NCBI GenBank assembly: GCA_946621465.1
Contig: CAMOOO010000007.1
Span: 44,649 to 108,648 of the forward strand
Origin: an uncultured Clostridia bacterium
GTDB lineage: Bacteria; Bacillota; Clostridia; Christensenellales; DTU072
DNA: 64,000 bases
Direction: 5' to 3'
Shown: piece by piece, positions 59,523-64,000 of the stretch
How positions within the stretch are numbered: position 1 is the stretch's first letter
Layout: each line of letters begins with the position of its first letter
The notes under the pieces: model-generated
The model's database searches: none
Told to the model about the DNA's origin: nothing
Seen by the model: the letters and a program-made list of their open reading frames with translations, nothing else
Program-made: the position numbers and the translations under genes

Positions 59523-60422
59523 TTATCTACCCTCCTTCATCAAGTCGATGTAGTATTCTTCCAAGCCGATTTTGCTTGTCTTGATTTCCGTTACTGCGAT
59601 ATGTAGCTCGTTAAACAGATAATCCACAACTTCTTCGGCTTTTACTGCGTCGTAAATACGGATATATCCTTCTTCGTCTTTTTCGACGCGCACATATTTA
59701 CGTTCAAGAATTACTTTTGCCTCTTCCATATCTTTGGCTTTGAGCGCAACGTATGTACGGCAGTTTGCGTTCAGTTCTTCGGCTGTCATTTCGGCTATCA
59801 TCTTACCTCCGCGAACTATTCCGTAATGAGTTGCGATTTTTTCAAGCTCGCCAAGTATGTGCGACGAGATAACAACCGTGCAGCCGTTCTTGGTAACGTC
59901 GGTAAGCACTTCGCGCATAATACGCATACCGTCTGCGTCCAAGCCGTTTATCGGCTCATCGAGTATTAAAAGTGTGGGATTTCCGAGAAGCGCGAACGCG
60001 ATACCGATACGCTGTTTCATGCCGAGCGAACAGTTCTTGTACTTGTTGCTTGCCGAGCCTTCCATGTGAACTATACGCAAGACTTTGCGCACTTCTTCTT
60101 CGGCGTTCTTTATGCCCAAGTTCGCCGCTTGAAGCATCATATTGTTCCAAACGCTGTAATTAGGGAAACAGCCCGGCTGTTCGATAAGTACCCCTACTTT
60201 CGCTCTTACGTCTGCGTCCTTATAGTCCCTATCGAACAGCTTAACGCTACCGCCGCTCGGCAAGATTAGTCCGCAGATGATTTTTTCCGTCGTGGATTTG
60301 CCGCTTCCGTTCTCGCCGATAAAGCCGTAAATTGCGCCTTGCGGAACGGTCATATTCAAACCTTGTAAAGCCTGCTTCTGACCAAAGTTTTTAGTCAAAT
60401 TTCTTATCTCTATTGCGTTCAT
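59523..60422 (-). CDS. ABC transporter ATPase (pair 1)
   Basis: 299 aa from ATG 60422. Walker A GENGSGKSTTEK, signature CSLGMKQRIGIA, Walker B LLILDEPINGLDADG, H-loop ISSHILGELEK. A ~75-residue C-terminal part ends in GLEEYYIDLMKEGR. BcrA-like group, usually exporting peptides or antibiotics. Closely similar to the frameshifted ATPase at 61258. Confidence 0.92.
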   Translation of the reverse strand: MNAIEIRNLTKNFGQKQALQGLNMTVPQGAIYGFIGENGSGKSTTEKIICGLILPSGGSVKLFDRDYKDADVRAKVGVLIEQPGCFPNYSVWNNMMLQAANLGIKNAEEEVRKVLRIVHMEGSASNKYKNCSLGMKQRIGIAFALLGNPTLLILDEPINGLDADGMRIMREVLTDVTKNGCTVVISSHILGELEKIATHYGIVRGGKMIAEMTAEELNANCRTYVALKAKDMEEAKVILERKYVRVEKDEEGYIRIYDAVKAEEVVDYLFNELHIAVTEIKTSKIGLEEYYIDLMKEGR

Positions 60423-60433
60423 AAAAACACCCC

Positions 60434-61255
60434 TTAATAGCAATCCCGCTTATTGAGAATAAGCGTACCGAGTACGTTATACACAACCGCCCAAATTACC
60501 GAGCAAGCAAGGCAGATGATTATACTTACGAAGTTTGCCGATAAGCAAGCATATACCGACGAACCGTAAAGGAATATATTTAATGCCGGAGTGTTGCCAA
60601 CTACCGCCGCCGCACCTATTACGGGAATGCCCGTACCAAGCACGAAACACAATGCAATGGAAATACCGAACTTCGAGCGGAAGATAATATTGATAAAGGT
60701 ATAAAGGCTTGCCCAACCTAAACTCATAATCATTTTGCCGAGTATAGCGCAAATAAGCGAACCTGCATTAATCGTAAACGGTAATCCCGTAAGTGCGCCT
60801 GCCAAAGTGCCACCGATAAAGTATGTGCCACACATACACACCATAGAGAATGCACCGAGCAAGGTTTTGGAAATCATATAATCCTGCTTTTTAGGGTGAG
60901 TAGTAAACAGTTGCTTAACGTAACCGCTCTTATAATCGTGTCCGATAAATATGGAAATCATTATGCCGCCGAAAATGAACACCATATTCATATTCGCATA
61001 ATCGCCCATATCATTTATGACGTATAAAGGATTTTTTGCGGCTATAATTTGCCAAGCGTTAGAAAACAGACCTGCCGTTTCACCGTCGCCACTCATAGCG
61101 CCCATTGAAACAAGTGCGGGAATTATAGCGGCAATGCCTAAAAATATATAAAGTAGCGGCGTATGGAATAGGCGGTAGAAGTCCACGCCAAGCATACCTT
61201 TAAGCCTTTTGAAAAAACTCGGTTTTTCAAACTGCAACATAGTTGTGTTTTCCAT
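60434..61255 (-). CDS. ABC-2-type permease subunit (pair 2)
   Basis: 273 aa, six spans (YIFLGIAAIIPALVSMGAM, MVFIFGGIMISIFIGHDYKSGYVKQLFTTHPKKQ...). Paralog of the permease at 58730: both share a basic N-terminus, HDYKSGYVKxLFTxxxKKxDY and LPFTI/M. Starts 2 nt after the second ATPase would end. Confidence 0.85.
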   Translation of the reverse strand: MENTTMLQFEKPSFFKRLKGMLGVDFYRLFHTPLLYIFLGIAAIIPALVSMGAMSGDGETAGLFSNAWQIIAAKNPLYVINDMGDYANMNMVFIFGGIMISIFIGHDYKSGYVKQLFTTHPKKQDYMISKTLLGAFSMVCMCGTYFIGGTLAGALTGLPFTINAGSLICAILGKMIMSLGWASLYTFINIIFRSKFGISIALCFVLGTGIPVIGAAAVVGNTPALNIFLYGSSVYACLSANFVSIIICLACSVIWAVVYNVLGTLILNKRDCY

Positions 61256-61257
61256 AA

Positions 61258-62159
61258 TTACGCCTCCTCCTTCTTGCTCATAAGTTCAATATAATATTCT
61301 TCAAGTCCGACCTTGTTCTTTTCGATTTCGCTTACCTTGTGTCCGCTTTCAAGCAAGCATTTTACAATGCTTTCGGTGTCATCCACATCGTACACACGAA
61401 TATAATCTTCTTCGTGGCGGACATTACCGAATTTTTTTTCAAAACGGTCATTGCCCCCGACATATCATTTGTTTTAAGCGATACGAACACACGGGAACGG
61501 GCATCCATTTCGGCGGCGGACAGTTCCTGAATTAGTTTACCTTGACGGATAATTCCGTAGTGAGTGGCTATCTTTTCAAGCTCTCCGAGTATGTGCGACG
61601 AAATGAGAACGGTACAGCCCAAGTTCTGCGTAATATCAACTATGATTTCTCTCATAATTCGCATACCGTCCGTATCAAGTCCGTTGATAGGTTCGTCAAG
61701 GATAAGAAGTGCAGGATTACCGAGCAAAGCCATAGCGATACCGATACGCTGTTTCATACCGAGCGAGCAGCTTTTGAATTTGAGCCTCGCATTATCTTCC
61801 ATGCGAACTATTTTAAGTACCCTTTGGATTTCTTCCGCACGGTTGGGCAACCCCAAGTTCAGAGCCTGCATCATAAGGTTTGCGTAAACGCTCGAATTAG
61901 GGAAACAACCCGCACTCTCGATAAGCGCGCCGACACGAGCGCGAACTCCTGCGTCGGTGTACGGTTTGCCGAACAACTTGATTTCGCCTTTATCCGGCAC
62001 AAGGTGTCCGCAGATAAGTTTTTCGGTAGTGGACTTGCCCGATCCGTTCTCGCCGATAAAGCCGTATATTGCGCCGACGGGAACAGTCATATTCATATTG
62101 TCCACCGCATGCATACCGCGAAAACTTTTGGTCAAGCCTCTGATTTCAATTGCGTTCAT
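61258..62159 (-). pseudogene. ABC transporter ATPase (pair 2), frameshifted in a poly-A tract
   Basis: The intact part has Walker A GENGSGKSTTEKLI, signature CSLGMKQRIGIA, Walker B LLILDEPINGLDTDG and ISSHILGELEK. In the run of eight A (minus strand; T at 61432-61439) the frame changes and stops at 61362 after VMSATKKIIFVC. With nine A the frame continues KKKFGNVRHEEDYIRVYDVDD to GLEEYYIELMSKKEEA, matching the C-terminus of the first ATPase, and ends at 61258. The NBD core stays complete. A true frameshift, slippage or a sequencing error are all possible. Confidence 0.75.
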
Positions 62160-62272
62160 TGGTGTCCTCCTGTTTTTTGTACTTACATTGTAATATATAG
62201 TTGTTTAATTATATTTTAACTTTATTTTTCACAAAACACCACAACATAAAAAACAATAAGTGTCGGTTTCTA

Positions 62273-62302
62273 TTGATTTTTCAGTTCGTTTTTTGCTATA
62301 AT
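62273..62302 (+). promoter_or_regulatory. Promoter of the TetR regulator gene
   Basis: TTGATT (62273-62278), 18-nt spacer, TATAAT (62297-62302), about 30 nt before the ATG at 62333. The divergent ABC operon starts at 62159, so the regulator may bind in this 170-bp gap; no clear operator palindrome was found. Confidence 0.6.
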
Positions 62303-62332
62303 AAGCATATACCACCTACAAGGCAGTAAATT

Positions 62333-62926
62333 ATGAACAGATCGGAATCCAAATTCAATAATACGGCAAAAAAAATGCAAGGCGCGCTTTTAGCCTTGCT
62401 TGAAAACAATGAATTTACCGCCATAACCATTATGGATATTTGTAAGGCGGCTGGCGTAAACCGTTCGACCTTCTATGCCCACTATGATAATACATACGAC
62501 TTATTAAAAGAAACCTATCAAGGCATGATAGGAAACTTCTTGACCGAATGTACTTTTGACGATCCGGTAGATATATCGGATATGCGTAAACTGAATAAGG
62601 ACGATTTGAATTTCATTACGCCGAAATATCTGTTACCGTACTTGAAATATATTAAGGCACATAAGCGACTTTTCAAAATTTACGCCAAGCATGCCAACTC
62701 TTTTGAAGGGAACGAAATGGACAATTATATGATTGAGAACTTTTTCGTTCCTATTTATTCAAAATACGGCATTACCGATAAAAAACTCATTTACTATATG
62801 CAAAAGTATTTTCTTAAAGGTATTGATGCAATTATTAGCGAATGGGTAAGAAATGACTGCGAAGATGACATATTGTTTATCTGCGAAATTATTACGTTCT
62901 GCGTAAGACCGACTGCTCATAATTAA
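62333..62926 (+). CDS. TetR/AcrR-family regulator
   Basis: 197 aa. N-terminal HTH: FTAITIMDICKAAGVNRSTFYAHYDNTYDLLKE. C-terminal ligand domain with FFVPIYSKYGITDKKLIYYMQKYFLKGIDAIISEWVRND, of the TetR_C_33-like type seen in Firmicutes. Divergent from the ABC operon, which it probably represses. The membrane protein gene follows 14 nt downstream. Confidence 0.9.
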   Translation: MNRSESKFNNTAKKMQGALLALLENNEFTAITIMDICKAAGVNRSTFYAHYDNTYDLLKETYQGMIGNFLTECTFDDPVDISDMRKLNKDDLNFITPKYLLPYLKYIKAHKRLFKIYAKHANSFEGNEMDNYMIENFFVPIYSKYGITDKKLIYYMQKYFLKGIDAIISEWVRNDCEDDILFICEIITFCVRPTAHN

Positions 62927-62940
62927 AGAAACGACGAACT

Positions 62941-63882
62941 ATGAATGCTTGGAAAAAATTTTTACAATGGCTGAATAATCCGAAATGGTATTTTCTACTG
63001 CCCGTAATGCTGATTGCGATAGGCACTACGGTTTTTGGCACGCTTATCCTAACGCAAAATTTTCTTTCCGAAAATATGATTTTAGGGTTTGTATTACTCG
63101 GAATTGCAGGAATAACTTTGAGCTATTCGATTTTTGGTGTCATTCGCGTTTATCCAAAAGTAAAAGAACAGATATTGAAATGGTCTGAAAAGTATCCGCG
63201 TATTAACAAATTATTTTATTATTACGAATTTACAACTCTTTTAGCAACGGCAGGCTCTCTCTTAATAACTCTCGCGTTTGCGATATATAACTGCGCAATC
63301 GCAACTGAAATTATGTGTTCCGAAGGACTTTCCCCGACTCTTTCAATATGGTTTTGGGCATTAACCCTGTATTACGTCGTTTTAGTCGCACTTCGCAGTA
63401 ATGTTCTCGTTCATCACGGTAAAAGCAGAAAAGCCGTCCTGAACGGACAGTCCGAAACACAAACGTTGATCAGCGACGGAAAAATGTACCGCACTTGCGG
63501 AATACTGCTTTGTCTGTTGCCGGTATGCTTATCGTTTGCAATTATGCAAATGGTGCGTGAAGGCTCTTCTTTCAAGCATTCGGGAATTATGATTTACGTT
63601 TATGCTATCTACGCATTCTACAAAATCATAACCGCCGTTTACAGCTTTATAAAAGAGTTCAATAATCATTCTATGACGATTATGGCAACAAAAAATATAA
63701 AACTTGCCGATGCCTTTGTGTCTATCCTCGCTTTACAAACAGCTATGTTCCACGAGTTCGGCGATATAGAAATAGACGCCGCCATTATGAACGCCGTAAC
63801 GGGTGCAGTTGTTTGTGCGCTTATCGTCGCTATGGGCGTATATATGATAATAAAGGCGAATTTACGAATTAAGAAAATTTAG
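62941..63882 (+). CDS. Multi-span membrane protein of unknown function
   Basis: 313 aa with about eight hydrophobic spans (WYFLLPVMLIAIGTTVFGTLIL, ITLSYSIFGVIRVY, ...AVVCALIVAMGVYMIIKA). Similar proteins sit beside TetR regulators in Clostridia, but I cannot give a function. Co-transcribed with the TetR gene. Confidence 0.7.
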   Translation: MNAWKKFLQWLNNPKWYFLLPVMLIAIGTTVFGTLILTQNFLSENMILGFVLLGIAGITLSYSIFGVIRVYPKVKEQILKWSEKYPRINKLFYYYEFTTLLATAGSLLITLAFAIYNCAIATEIMCSEGLSPTLSIWFWALTLYYVVLVALRSNVLVHHGKSRKAVLNGQSETQTLISDGKMYRTCGILLCLLPVCLSFAIMQMVREGSSFKHSGIMIYVYAIYAFYKIITAVYSFIKEFNNHSMTIMATKNIKLADAFVSILALQTAMFHEFGDIEIDAAIMNAVTGAVVCALIVAMGVYMIIKANLRIKKI

Positions 63883-63950
63883 TTTAGCCGACAAAAACAA
63901 AACTATAAAAGAAGTCAGAACAGTTTTGAAAGAATCCCAATCATAAACTA

Positions 63951-63978
63951 ATCCTCTCGTTTTCGAGGGGATATTTTT
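63951..63978 (+). terminator. Intrinsic terminator
   Basis: ATCCTCTCG and CGAGGGGAT pair (one wobble) around TTTT and are followed by ATTTTTG. Ends the TetR-membrane protein transcript. Confidence 0.75.
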
Positions 63979-64000
63979 GTATGTTTTTAGGCTAAAAAAA

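Overview
The window reads as a chromosomal piece of an uncultured, obligately anaerobic member of the Bacillota (Clostridia-like). Signs for this are strong AGGAGG-type ribosome binding sites, canonical TTGnnn/TATAAT promoters often with an extended -10, Rrf2/TetR regulators, BspA-type leucine-rich lipoproteins, a UviB-type small membrane protein, a class M sirtuin and many oxygen-sensitive Fe-S enzymes. Base composition is moderate (near half G+C by eye). One orphan gene near 5.5 kb is strikingly AT-rich. No rRNA, tRNA or CRISPR array was seen.

Layout. 1-5.3 kb: a broken four-helix-bundle gene, then an overlapping + strand operon for nucleotide sugars: rfbA, rfbB, a UDP-glucuronate-4-epimerase-like enzyme, a galacturonokinase-like GHMP kinase and a nucleotidyltransferase. 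5.3-6.3 kb: AT-rich orphan. 6.5-13 kb (minus): redox enzymes, flavodoxin, ABM and GNAT proteins, a membrane-anchored SGNH esterase and a surface metallo-beta-lactamase-fold protein. 13.1-18 kb (minus): MFS carrier, lipoprotein phosphoesterase, glycerophosphodiesterase and glycerol-1-phosphate dehydrogenase, which I read as a glycerophosphodiester scavenging unit. A related unit with a second glycerol-1-phosphate dehydrogenase lies at 51-54.5 kb. 18-24 kb: a gene fragment, an AAC(3)-like acetyltransferase, a second diesterase, two lipoproteins and rph.

24.1-33.4 kb: an IS3-family element inserted in the loop of the rph terminator, followed by a compact minus-strand operon that encodes a P22-like phage head (large terminase, portal, scaffold, coat, gp4-like and gp10-like proteins, UviB/holin-like protein) but no tail fibre, lysin, integrase or replication gene. 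33.4-36 kb: five helically phased 10-bp repeats, a PPC-domain gene, a decayed toxin with its immunity-like partner and a 243-bp tandem repeat.

36-51 kb is the metabolic centre: pckA and an 11-gene minus-strand operon fumC-hdrB-hdrC-hdrA-mvhD/floxD-floxC-floxB-floxA-frdB-frdA-aspT-like, with a divergent two-subunit fumarase/tartrate dehydratase. Together they would convert PEP through oxaloacetate (malate dehydrogenase not in the window) and fumarate to exported succinate. The arrangement suggests that fumarate reduction is coupled to NADH oxidation and ferredoxin reduction through a soluble Hdr/Flox flavin-based bifurcating complex. I consider this the most interesting system in the window.

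54.8-57.3 kb: Rrf2-PNPOx-macrodomain-SirTM operon. 57.4-64 kb: a double SnoaL protein with an operator-bearing promoter, two tandem ABC permease/ATPase pairs (one ATPase frameshifted in a poly-A tract), a divergent TetR regulator and a multi-span membrane protein.
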